Shown here: piece by piece, positions 1 to 6,290 of the stretch
How the letters are laid out: the number at the start of each line of letters is the position of its first letter
Numbering within the stretch: position 1 is the stretch's first letter
Source: an uncultured Cytophagaceae bacterium
GTDB lineage: Bacteria > Bacteroidota > Bacteroidia > Cytophagales > Microscillaceae
NCBI GenBank assembly: GCA_937899305.1
Contig: CALDJV010000458.1
Coordinates: 1-14,511, forward strand
Direction of reading: 5' to 3'
DNA length: 14,511 nucleotides
The notes under the pieces: generated by a model
The model's input: the letters and a program-made list of their open reading frames with translations, nothing else
Database searches by the model: none
Told to the model about the DNA's origin: nothing
Program-made: the position numbers and the translations under genes

Positions 1-214
1 ATTTCCCATATTTTTTTGCCAACAAAAACCGGGGAATCAGGTAATACATATTGAAATAGATGACCCCTAGAAATGACAGCATCACCATACTATTGGAAAC
101 CAGGTGGGAGACAAAGCTTGGGTAAAAAAAGTAGTCGCGGCTACTCCAAAGCCATAAATACACAAACCAAAACGAAAAGTGTATACCAATTTTTTTAAGG
201 ATAAGCTTGTTCAT
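1..214 (-). CDS. Sensor histidine kinase N-terminus, LytS/His_kinase type (partial)
   Basis: Reading the minus strand from an ATG at 214-212 gives 71 codons open to the window edge, so only the N-terminal membrane region is present. The translation begins MNKLILKKIGIHF and has two hydrophobic segments, about residues 11-23 and 42-60. The second ends in YFNMYYLIPRFLL followed by a basic run, AKKYGK. This 'YfNlyyLiPrfLlkkky' pattern is typical of the membrane region of LytS-like histidine kinases of Bacteroidetes, which normally pair with a LytTR response regulator. The kinase core lies outside the window, so the call rests on this membrane motif alone. No Shine-Dalgarno sequence precedes the start, as is usual in this phylum. 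It points away from the other genes here and there is no sign that it regulates them. Confidence 0.6.
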   Translation of the reverse strand, partial: MNKLILKKIGIHFSFWFVYLWLWSSRDYFFYPSFVSHLVSNSMVMLSFLGVIYFNMYYLIPRFLLAKKYGK

Positions 215-290
215 TTGGGAGGTTTTTGAGGATGGTTTTTGTTTTAAAATGCAAATTAATCATCCAATATCATAACTGAAAATTCTATTT

Positions 291-311
291 GGTAATTCGT
301 GAAAAATAAAG
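291..311 (+). repeat. 21-bp direct repeat, left copy
   Basis: The 21 bases starting ggtaattcgtgaaaaataaa are identical to 14159-14179 and in the same orientation. Similarity continues weakly downstream (gcgtttt against tcgtttt) and then into 'tccacagtcgat' repeats at both ends. The pair spans nearly the whole window. It may be a dispersed intergenic repeat or the mark of an inserted block. Confidence 0.8.
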
Positions 312-330
312 ATGCGTTTTCTTTAGTCCA

Positions 331-480
331 TAGTCCACAGTCGATGGTCCACAGTTTTTTTTAGTTGGTAGCAATTAAGTGCAAAATGTAAAGTGAAAAG
401 TGGACGCTTTGCATAGTCCACAGTCGATGGTCCACAGTTTTTTTTAGTTGGTAGCAATTAAGTGAAAAGTGGACGCTTCG
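331..480 (+). repeat. Imperfect tandem repeat with identical 51-bp core
   Basis: A 51-base core running from tagtccacagtcgatggtcc to gcaattaagtg occurs at 331-381 and again, identically, at 414-464. The period is 83 bases. The first copy is followed by 14 extra bases (caaaatgtaaagtg) and then aaaagtggacgcttt; the second goes straight to aaaagtggacgcttcg. Within the core, tccacag itself recurs on either side of tcgatgg. The same words occur at 14214-14243. No reading frame or transposase is associated with it. Confidence 0.85.
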
Positions 481-550
481 CGCAGCCATTTAGCCATAGA
501 ACCATAAGCGAAGCGGAACAATATAGCCATTACAATAAAACTTCACTTGA

Positions 551-652
551 TTAAAAATACCACCATTTCTCCTTGCCCTTATCTACCGAATGTTGACCAT
601 CTTCTATCAAAGTCTGCCTTTCGTCTATTAATTTTTCGAAATTCATGGCCAT
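551..652 (-). CDS. Possible small protein of 33 residues, unknown
   Basis: On the minus strand an ATG at 652-650 (or a second ATG at 646-644) opens a 33-codon frame ending in TAA at 553-551. The product begins MAMNFEKLIDERQTLIEDGQ and ends KEKWWYF. It is charged and could form an amphipathic helix, with an aromatic C-terminus. I recognise no family. It is divergent from the gene at 754 and lies in a repeat-rich gap, so it may be a real small gene, a fragment of a decayed one, or chance. The support is an ATG start and a protein-like composition only. Confidence 0.25.
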   Translation of the reverse strand: MAMNFEKLIDERQTLIEDGQHSVDKGKEKWWYF

Positions 653-753
653 TTTTTAACTAGTAGTATAAAATAAAGATTGTTACTTGGTTTTGAGGTA
701 AGTGAATAGAAAGATCAGGTAGCTTTTGTGCAAAAATCAAAATTTTAATATTT

Positions 754-1518
754 ATGAAACGACTGTTTATTCCTTTTTTACTGGTTTTTTATTTTGCAAG
801 TCCTTTACTAACCGCAAAAGAATCAGACAAGTTGACAGGTCCTTTGAAGGATATTCAACAAAAAATTGAGCAAACTTTTGAAAGTGCTCGAAAAACCAAA
901 GACATGACCAAGATGAAAGACATCATCAACATGTTGGGAGAGCGTGAGAAACAAAAAAAGAGCTGGATCAACAATTATTGGCAAGCATTTGCTTACTACC
1001 ATATGTCGCTCTTGCACCTGGAACGTGGTCAAAAAGACGAGGCCAAAAGCTTCAACGAAAAAGCGATTGAAATCCTCGAAAAAATTGAGAATCCGAATTC
1101 AGAAACCTATGCTTTGATGGCCCAAAGTGTGAGCTACAGCATTACCTTTATCAATTCGGCATTGGCTGCCTCTACCAGCGCAAAAGCCCGCCAATACGTA
1201 CAAAAGGCGCTCAAAATGAACAACAAGAATTTGCGTGCTTACTATATACAAGGAAGAAGCGACTTCTACACTCCCAAACAATACGGTGGAGGCAAAGTTG
1301 CTGAAAAGAGTTTCCTCAAAGCTTTATCTCTCAAAGAGACTTACTCTGACAAGCCTAATATGCCTACTTGGGGTAAAAAACAAGTGTATGTATTTTTGGT
1401 GATGTTTTACCAAAGAGAAGGTAGAACCAATGACGCGCTTTTGTATTGCAAAAAAGGGCTGAAAAAATACCCCAAATACTACGCTCTGAAAAAGCTTGAA
1501 GGTAGCTTAAAAAAATAA
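754..1518 (+). CDS. Secreted protein with TPR-like helical repeats, paralogue of the TOMM-cluster lipoprotein
   Basis: A 254-residue protein of unknown function. The N-terminus is basic (MKR) with a hydrophobic core to about residue 19 and a likely signal peptidase I site near LTA|KE (after residue 21), so it is probably exported and, lacking a lipobox Cys, soluble or periplasmic. The rest is helical and Lys-rich with TPR-like periodicity: a YWQAFAYYHMS helix, an AKSFNEKAIEILEKI helix, and alternating helices to the C-terminus. It shares with the protein at 11196 the blocks YWQA, AYY/AYL, DFYTPKxxGGGK (here residues 170-181) and MPTWG (203-207), and the last two blocks are equally spaced in both. 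It is transcribed alone and is probably ended by the hairpin at 1559-1587. Its role is not known; a shared role with the cluster lipoprotein is inference. Confidence 0.85.
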   Translation: MKRLFIPFLLVFYFASPLLTAKESDKLTGPLKDIQQKIEQTFESARKTKDMTKMKDIINMLGEREKQKKSWINNYWQAFAYYHMSLLHLERGQKDEAKSFNEKAIEILEKIENPNSETYALMAQSVSYSITFINSALAASTSAKARQYVQKALKMNNKNLRAYYIQGRSDFYTPKQYGGGKVAEKSFLKALSLKETYSDKPNMPTWGKKQVYVFLVMFYQREGRTNDALLYCKKGLKKYPKYYALKKLEGSLKK

Positions 1519-1558
1519 GCCACATTTGCCAGAGAAGTTGTTCAAAATCCAATAAGGT

Positions 1559-1587
1559 TACCTGGGCTTTTAACTTTAACTCAGGTA
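1559..1587 (+). terminator. Weak terminator-like hairpin
   Basis: TACCTGGG (1559-1566) pairs with CTCAGGTA (1580-1587) through 8 base pairs including one G-U, with a 13-base loop. It is followed by gcttttaaaa. It lies 40 bases after the stop of the gene at 754 and suits a weak factor-independent terminator. The short T run makes this tentative. Confidence 0.4.
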
Positions 1588-1914
1588 GCTTTTAAAACCT
1601 GCTTTCTTCATTGTTTACCGGATGTTGTTTTCTTTGAAAGCTTTTACATTCGGTAAGCAGTCGCAGGGAGTTCAACGTAGCTTATGTCAAACGAGTTAGA
1701 GGGATTATTTGTGACCATAAAAAATGCTATGCTACGCTTAGGGCATTCATTAGCAATACACATCTCCTTTTACTCTATTTCAAAAAGAGGGCTCCTCATA
1801 CTACCCTTCTATTTTGATCTTTTTGACCACACTGTACTCCCTATAAATAAAGGTACAAGAAAGTTCACCTCATTTCGAACAACCCACCTGTCGTAGCACC
1901 AAACATGTTTTTGA

Positions 1915-2040
1915 CAATACGTTACCCTAACCGCAAGACCACTGGTCGGGCATTTGGGTCAAGTAATTCCTAAGGATCACTTCTATGACTACGATCAATT
2001 TATTTTGCGGAATGCTGGTCGTGCTCATTTACTCAGATAA
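1915..2040 (+). pseudogene. Possible remnant of a protein-coding gene (C-terminal 41 codons)
   Basis: A frame with no start codon runs from just after a TGA at 1912-1914 to a TAA at 2038-2040. Its translation includes TARPLVGHLGQVIPKDHF and ends NAGRAHLLR, which looks like real protein. Stops lie immediately upstream in this frame, so if it is genuine the rest has been lost or shifted, possibly at the T run at 1908-1912. I do not recognise the family, and chance is a real alternative. Confidence 0.2.
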
Positions 2041-2304
2041 AAAATAGGCGAAGCGAAGTTATTTCTGTGCAAAAAAAATACAACAAACAAGTGAATGTCT
2101 GACCTGTCACCTTACTATCAGGTAACAAGTATGATTTGTCAGTTTACAAGACGAAAAACAGGTCAATTGGATCTTTAACTTATCCATACAAAAGCAAGTA
2201 GGGCCATTTCTCATCTAATGCTTTGCTTGGGGCTCGTTCACTTACATTCTGCTTTTAACCTATTTAATAATAAGTATTTATCGCTTTGAGAAATTTATTT
2301 TGTT

Positions 2305-4428
2305 ATGCAAAGAGCAGTTTATTTTCTTTTCTTTTTTACACTCATCTCAGTAGTTACATTCGGGCAAACTGTTATCAAAGGGCAAGTAATGGATAACAAA
2401 CAAAAACCAGTACCTTTCGCCAATGTCTATTTAAAAGACATATTTGACGGAAGTACTACTGATGAAGAAGGCAAGTTTAGTTTCACTACCGCCCACACCG
2501 GTAAGGCAGTATTGATGGTAAGTTTTACCGGTTATCAGAATTACGAGAAAGAAATCAAGATCGTGAACGGGGTGACACTGGAAGTCAACCCTGCACTTGA
2601 GGAAGCAGTTGACCAGTTGGACGTGATTACAATTAGTGTGGGGGCATTTGAAGCAAGTGACGAAAAAACAGCCACCCAGCTAAAACCACTCGACATCGTA
2701 ACCACTCCTGGAGCATCGGGAGACGTTTATGGTGCTTTGAGAACTGTGCCTGGGGTAGCACCTGAAAACGAACAAACGGGTATATTTGTACGAGGAGGAG
2801 AAGCACGGGAAACCCAAACCATTATTGATGGTATGCTGGTTCAAAATCCGTTTTTTGGCGAAGTACCCGACATACCTTCCCGTGGTCGGTTTAACCCCCT
2901 CCAGTTCAAAGGAACCATGTTTAGCACTGGGGCTTATTCGGCGGAATACAGCCAAGCACTTTCTTCGGTGTTGTTGCTCAATACCCAAGATTTGCCTCAA
3001 AACTCTTTTACCAGTATCAACCTCAATTTGGTGAGCATAGGGGCCTTACACACCCAAAAATTTGATAAACAAGATGCTTCAGTTTCGGCTAGTTTTACTT
3101 ACACCGATACCGAGCTATTATTTCTTATTCCCGAGACTCAAGTCGATTGGGCTATCCCTCCTCAAGGATTGAGTAGCACGCTTGGTTTTAGGAAAAAATT
3201 CAAAAATGGGATTCTCAAAGGGCAGGCCCAGTACCAATCAGGGGTCACCGCATTGCGTTTTCCTGACCTGAACAATCCTACTGCCACACTACAGTTAGAA
3301 AATCGGAACAATAATCTTTTTGCTCAAACTTCGTACAGTGGTACTTTAGGAAAAAAATGGACCCTTTACCTTGGAGGTGCCTACAACAACGACCAAGTAG
3401 ACATTACCTTTGATAACAATGAAATTCCTCAAACGGAATCGATGATTCAATTCAAGTCGGTTTTGGGAACCGAATTGGCCCCCAATGCTTTTTTGAAGTT
3501 TGGAGCGGAAACTTTCATAGAAAACGGGGTGTTTGGTTTTAACAGTTTGAGTCAAAATGTAGACGATAATTATTCTGCGGGCTTTGTTGAAACCGAAATC
3601 ACCTTGGCATCAAAACTAGCACTTCGCTTGGGAGGTCGCGCTGAGTATTCGTCTTATTTGCAAGATTTTAGATTGGTGCCTCGTGCTTCTTTGGCGTTTG
3701 TTACTGGCAAAAAGAGTCAAATTTCGTTTGGATACGGACAGTTTTATCAAAATCCAGACAATGATTTTTTACGTCAGGAAAGAAACCTAAACTTCGAAAA
3801 GGCCACTCATTATATTTTAAATTACCAATATTTGAACGATGACCGCACCTTTAGGATAGAGGCTTATTACAAAGACTACGAAAATTTGGTCAAAGTAGAC
3901 AATATCGATGCCAATCGAATATTTAATAATCAAGGATTTGGTTTTTCAAGAGGAATTGACGTCTTTTGGAGAGATAAGAAAACATTCAAGCATTTAGATT
4001 ACTGGTTATCTTACTCTTTCATAGATGCCCAAAGAAATTATCTAGATTTCCCAACAACTGCCACACCTACTTTTATTTCCCAGCACGTGTTCAGTGCAGT
4101 GTTTAGGTATGGCATCCCGCTCATCCGCACCAATATTGGAGCAACTTTTAGCTATGCATCCAGCAGAACATATTTCAATCCTAACAATCCGGTTTTTCTG
4201 GGAGATGTTACCCCTAGCTACCAATCCTTAAGCATAAACATCAGTCATATTACGAGCCTATTTGGTCATTTTGCTGTATTTTATGTTTCGGTAAACAATG
4301 CTTTGGGGCGCGACAATATTTTTGGCTACCGTTATTCTACCGACGGAGCCAATCGAAGAGCTATCCGTCCAGCTACCAGGGGGTCATTTTTTGCAGGTCT
4401 CTCTATGACTATCATGAGAGATCGTTAA
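2305..4428 (+). CDS. TonB-dependent outer-membrane receptor with CarboxypepD_reg-like domain
   Basis: A 707-residue outer-membrane receptor. A signal peptide (about residues 1-20, ending VTFG) is followed by a carboxypeptidase-regulatory-like beta-sandwich at about 22-105 (KGQVMDNKQKPVPFANVYLK, with the TTDEEGKFSF and SFTGYQ signatures). Next comes a plug domain at about 125-235 containing YGALRTVPGVAP, GIFVRGGEARETQTIIDGM and GAYSAEYSQALSSV. The remainder is beta-barrel with alternating aromatic strands up to a FFAGLSMTI strand at the C-terminus. Such receptors import ligands across the outer membrane using TonB/ExbBD energy. The length is modest for the family but the order of domains is complete. 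There is no SusD-like partner next to it, so a carbohydrate-uptake locus is unlikely; the substrate cannot be read from sequence. It is convergent with the gene at 4514-5749 and shares its terminator. Confidence 0.9.
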   Translation: MQRAVYFLFFFTLISVVTFGQTVIKGQVMDNKQKPVPFANVYLKDIFDGSTTDEEGKFSFTTAHTGKAVLMVSFTGYQNYEKEIKIVNGVTLEVNPALEEAVDQLDVITISVGAFEASDEKTATQLKPLDIVTTPGASGDVYGALRTVPGVAPENEQTGIFVRGGEARETQTIIDGMLVQNPFFGEVPDIPSRGRFNPLQFKGTMFSTGAYSAEYSQALSSVLLLNTQDLPQNSFTSINLNLVSIGALHTQKFDKQDASVSASFTYTDTELLFLIPETQVDWAIPPQGLSSTLGFRKKFKNGILKGQAQYQSGVTALRFPDLNNPTATLQLENRNNNLFAQTSYSGTLGKKWTLYLGGAYNNDQVDITFDNNEIPQTESMIQFKSVLGTELAPNAFLKFGAETFIENGVFGFNSLSQNVDDNYSAGFVETEITLASKLALRLGGRAEYSSYLQDFRLVPRASLAFVTGKKSQISFGYGQFYQNPDNDFLRQERNLNFEKATHYILNYQYLNDDRTFRIEAYYKDYENLVKVDNIDANRIFNNQGFGFSRGIDVFWRDKKTFKHLDYWLSYSFIDAQRNYLDFPTTATPTFISQHVFSAVFRYGIPLIRTNIGATFSYASSRTYFNPNNPVFLGDVTPSYQSLSINISHITSLFGHFAVFYVSVNNALGRDNIFGYRYSTDGANRRAIRPATRGSFFAGLSMTIMRDR

Positions 4429-4457
4429 TTTACCTTCTCATTTTTATTAACTGTTAA

Positions 4458-4500
4458 AGTTAAATCTCACGTTGCTGTAATGGCAACGTGAGGTTTAAAC
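4458..4500. terminator. Bidirectional hairpin terminator between convergent genes
   Basis: CTCACGTTGC (4466-4475) and GCAACGTGAG (4483-4492) form a perfect 10-bp stem with a 7-base loop. The stem extends outward imperfectly through AT-rich flanks (taaat and gttta), giving A/T runs on both sides. It sits midway between the stops of the TonB receptor gene (+) and the radical SAM-like gene (-), so it probably ends transcription from both. Confidence 0.75.
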
Positions 4501-4513
4501 TTAAATTGATCCT

Positions 4514-5749
4514 TTAGTTTGAACTCGTGATTTGCAAACGATGGCTCAATTTCGTCAATCTTTTCATCATATCAATGTAACCTTCTTGTAATTCCTCTAC
4601 CGACATGTGCTTCGGCTGATGTACAGGTTGCACTCCATAATAATGATCCCAATTCTGCTCGATGATTCGTGATTGATCAGCGTACTCTTTATAAAGTGTA
4701 CTACCCGGTAGTGGCGCATTGAGATACACCAAGCTCTGGTTAAAAGCAAACTGTTTTACTAAAGAAAATACCTCATCGAAGATACCAGGTTGGTCTTGGT
4801 CGTACCCAACATGAATAATTGGGAATAAGAGGATCGCATATTGCTGAAGCGTATGCAATACTTTATAATATTCACCAAAAGCGCTGATTCCATCTTCTGA
4901 AGCGTCAGTTACATTAGAACGATCTAACTTGATGGCCAGATATTTACATCCACTTCTTACCAAACCATCCAAGTTTTTCTCGTCTAACAAAAACGAGGCA
5001 GAACAGGTAGTAATCCACTTGGCATTCTGATCATACAGAATTTTGAACAATGAGGCAGCAAAATCATGATCCAAATCCAAATCGCCATCCAGATAAAAAA
5101 CCACCTGATTCCCAACGGCCTTGATTTCTTCTTCTATCTTTTCTAATGAGCGATTTCTAACCATGTCGGGGGCGCTAAGTGGAGCCGCATTGGCGGTCAT
5201 AGCATTCTGAAAACGTCCACGATTGATCAATAATGGGTACATTCGAGCATCTCCAATTTTAAGCAAACTGCTTTTAACTTTCATCAAATCATAAGGCAAT
5301 TCATCTAAATTGAAGCAGTTATTTTTATCAGTTTGATACAAACTCTTCAACTTTTTATTGTGAGCATCTTGCAACAATGCATCCCAGTGTCCTTCTACTT
5401 CTCCCAATATGAGGGCGTCGGCATATTGTGCCGCCTCTTCCTGAAACAAACTTACGTGAGCACCGCTCAACACAACTTGAGCGCCTTGATTTCGAAACTG
5501 TTGAGCTAATTCGTACATCCGTTTTACTTGGCTCGTTTCTCCATTCATCAGCACCAAGTCGGGACGATACGCATCAATATCGATCTCTCTCACTTCTTTG
5601 ATTTCGTCAAAGATATCTACTTTGAACTCATCGGGAGTCATAGATAGCAGGTATGGATAGGAAAATTGATAAAACCTCAAACGATCGTATCTTTTGATAA
5701 GGTTGATTGTTGAGGAGCTTATTTTAGGATTAATTAGTAATATCTGCAT
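4514..5749 (-). CDS. Cobalamin-binding radical SAM-like protein lacking all iron-sulfur cysteines (pseudoenzyme)
   Basis: This 411-residue protein has the layout of B12-binding radical SAM enzymes. An N-terminal Rossmann-type cobalamin domain spans about 1-140 (MQILLINPK; VVLSGAHVSLFQEEA; ADALILGEVEGHW). A TIM-barrel region follows (EIKAVGNQVVFYLDGDLDLD; LDGLVRSGCKYLAIKLD). The C-terminus is of the type seen in many B12-radical SAM proteins (LPGSTLYKEY; NWDHYYG; MSVEELQEGY). Where active members have RGCxxxCxxC, this one reads RGRFQNAMTA, so the three cluster ligands are R179, A183 and A186. The usual G-V/I-E-S stretch after the GC is also changed (IKLDRS). It therefore cannot bind the canonical [4Fe-4S] cluster and is probably non-catalytic as a radical SAM enzyme; a binding, sensing or scaffold role is inference. 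It diverges from the TOMM precursor with 298 bases between starts. The ATG at 5749 begins the conserved first strand. Confidence 0.8.
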   Translation of the reverse strand: MQILLINPKISSSTINLIKRYDRLRFYQFSYPYLLSMTPDEFKVDIFDEIKEVREIDIDAYRPDLVLMNGETSQVKRMYELAQQFRNQGAQVVLSGAHVSLFQEEAAQYADALILGEVEGHWDALLQDAHNKKLKSLYQTDKNNCFNLDELPYDLMKVKSSLLKIGDARMYPLLINRGRFQNAMTANAAPLSAPDMVRNRSLEKIEEEIKAVGNQVVFYLDGDLDLDHDFAASLFKILYDQNAKWITTCSASFLLDEKNLDGLVRSGCKYLAIKLDRSNVTDASEDGISAFGEYYKVLHTLQQYAILLFPIIHVGYDQDQPGIFDEVFSLVKQFAFNQSLVYLNAPLPGSTLYKEYADQSRIIEQNWDHYYGVQPVHQPKHMSVEELQEGYIDMMKRLTKLSHRLQITSSN

Positions 5750-6047
5750 ATTGATTTAGCTTTTTTTGGCAAATGAAAATATTTTACTAATAATTTCCTA
5801 GGGGGGTAATTCCTTTGATTTTTTTTCAAATTTTTTTTTCACTTTTCTAAGAAGTTTTTAAATGTAAGATAGATGTACTGTTTTTCAGGAAGTTAAACAA
5901 AAATTTTCCTACTGTAAATAGCCTAAAAAAACCGAATAAAATTTTGTGAAAACGGGATAAAAAAAATTTTACCTTGTGTAAATAAAAAAAACTCCCTAAT
6001 ATTGACCCAGATTTAATTTTATGGTTTAATCCTAAACAGTTTGTAAA
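5750..6047. promoter_or_regulatory. Divergent intergenic control region
   Basis: About 298 very AT-rich bases lie between the divergent radical SAM-like gene and the TOMM precursor, and must hold both promoters. They include long A and T tracts (for example 5819-5838 and 5961-5970) and an isolated run cctagggggg near 5798-5807. I see no clear operator palindrome and no gene. For the rightward promoter a TTTTG at 5942-5946 and TACCTTG at 5970-5976 are the best matches to the Bacteroidetes -33/-7 elements. Their spacing of 23 bases is longer than usual, so that assignment is weak. Confidence 0.45.
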
Positions 6048-6158
6048 ATGAAAATTACAAAACTTAACACCCAAGCTAACTCTTCTAAGAAGATGTTCTT
6101 GTCAGCTGGTAACTGCTCTTCTAACAGCAACAGTTGTGGATGCAACAATTTTCATTAG
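6048..6158 (+). CDS. TOMM/streptolysin S-like precursor peptide (36 residues)
   Basis: An ATG at 6048 and a TAG at 6156-6158 define a 36-residue peptide. The leader (about residues 1-22) is polar and basic, begins MKITKLNTQ and contains a Lys-Lys pair at 14-15, followed by MFLSAGN. The C-terminal core carries all three cysteines, as CSSNSNSCGC from residue 23, and ends NNFH. The core offers Cys 23, 30 and 32 and Ser 24, 25, 27 and 29 for cyclodehydration. The '(L/V)xxGx-Cys' transition (FLSAGN then C) resembles the leader-core junction of SagA (QVAPGG then Cys). Its position as first gene directly upstream of the RRE/YcaO/SagB genes, its size and its composition make it the substrate. No other Cys/Ser/Thr-rich small ORF lies in the cluster. 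Translation is probably high, and a hairpin follows the gene. Confidence 0.85.
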   Translation: MKITKLNTQANSSKKMFLSAGNCSSNSNSCGCNNFH

Positions 6159-6168
6159 AAGGGAACAC

Positions 6169-6184
6169 AAAACTGAAAAGTTTT
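6169..6184 (+). promoter_or_regulatory. Small GAAA-loop hairpin after the precursor
   Basis: AAAACT (6169-6174) pairs with AGTTTT (6179-6184) around a GAAA loop. An outer ggaa (6162-6165) can pair with ttcc (6186-6189). It begins 10 bases after the precursor stop and precedes the stronger hairpin at 6194-6220. It may protect the 3' end of the short precursor transcript. Confidence 0.4.
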
Positions 6185-6193
6185 ATTCCTTTG

Positions 6194-6220
6194 ACCTGGG
6201 AGAAGTCACTTCTCCTAGGT
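6194..6220 (+). terminator. Hairpin between precursor and enzyme genes (likely attenuator)
   Basis: ACCTGGGAGAAG (6194-6205) pairs with CTTCTCCTAGGT (6209-6220) in a 12-bp stem with one G-U pair and a 3-base loop (TCA). Only ttt follows, not a long T tract, so it is not a classical full terminator. Placed between a RiPP precursor and its enzyme genes, such a hairpin commonly lets part of the transcripts stop or be trimmed. That gives many precursor messages and fewer enzyme messages. That role is inferred here. Confidence 0.6.
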
Positions 6221-6290
6221 TTCAACAAGTAGTGATCCGAACATCTAGCTGGCATAATCCACAAGACTAAGTTAAATACATATCCTAATT

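Larger units (their letters stand above)
215..753. other. Repeat-rich intergenic region
   Basis: There is no long gene between the partial kinase and the secreted repeat protein. The stretch holds a 21-base repeat (291-311) that recurs near the right end of the window, a long tandem repeat (331-480), several short 'agccat'-type repeats around 484-530, and one possible 33-codon ORF on the minus strand (551-652). The last 100 bases are AT-rich and probably contain the promoter of the gene at 754. A TAGCTTTTG at 720-728 resembles the Bacteroidetes -7 element TAnnTTTG, but I see no well-spaced -33 element. Confidence 0.7.
1519..2304. other. Long intergenic region with possible gene remnants
   Basis: This region of about 790 bases has no convincing gene. 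It contains the terminator-like hairpin at 1559-1587 and an inverted repeat with arms GTTTACCGGATGT (1613-1625) and ACATTCGGTAAGC (1646-1658). It also has an open 70-codon frame at 1684-1896 with no recognisable features, and a 41-codon open stretch at 1915-2037 that reads like a protein C-terminus without a start. A 'ggcgaagcgaag' word at 2048-2059 resembles the short words near 508. The last 60 bases are AT-rich and should hold the promoter of the TonB receptor gene. Confidence 0.6.

Noticed and set aside
331..480. CRISPR array
   Set aside because: There are only two copies, with an 83-base period and a 51-base core containing internal repeats, no uniform spacers and no cas genes.
1613..1658. 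Inverted repeat as terminal repeats of an insertion sequence or MITE
   Set aside because: The arms are 13 bases with two mismatches and only 20 bases apart; no target duplication or transposase is visible, so a simple hairpin is the better reading.
1684..1896. 70-codon open frame in the gap before the TonB receptor gene
   Set aside because: No signal, motif or family likeness is visible, the composition is ordinary for AT-rich non-coding DNA, and no ribosome binding site or neighbour supports it.
5750..6047. Cobalamin riboswitch ahead of the cobalamin-domain gene or the operon
   Set aside because: The region is almost pure A/T tract and lacks a B12-box-like sequence or the multi-stem structure such an element needs.
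5847..6074. 75-codon frame on the minus strand in the divergent region
   Set aside because: It overlaps the precursor gene on the opposite strand and is rich in Phe, Lys and Leu as expected from translating A/T tracts.
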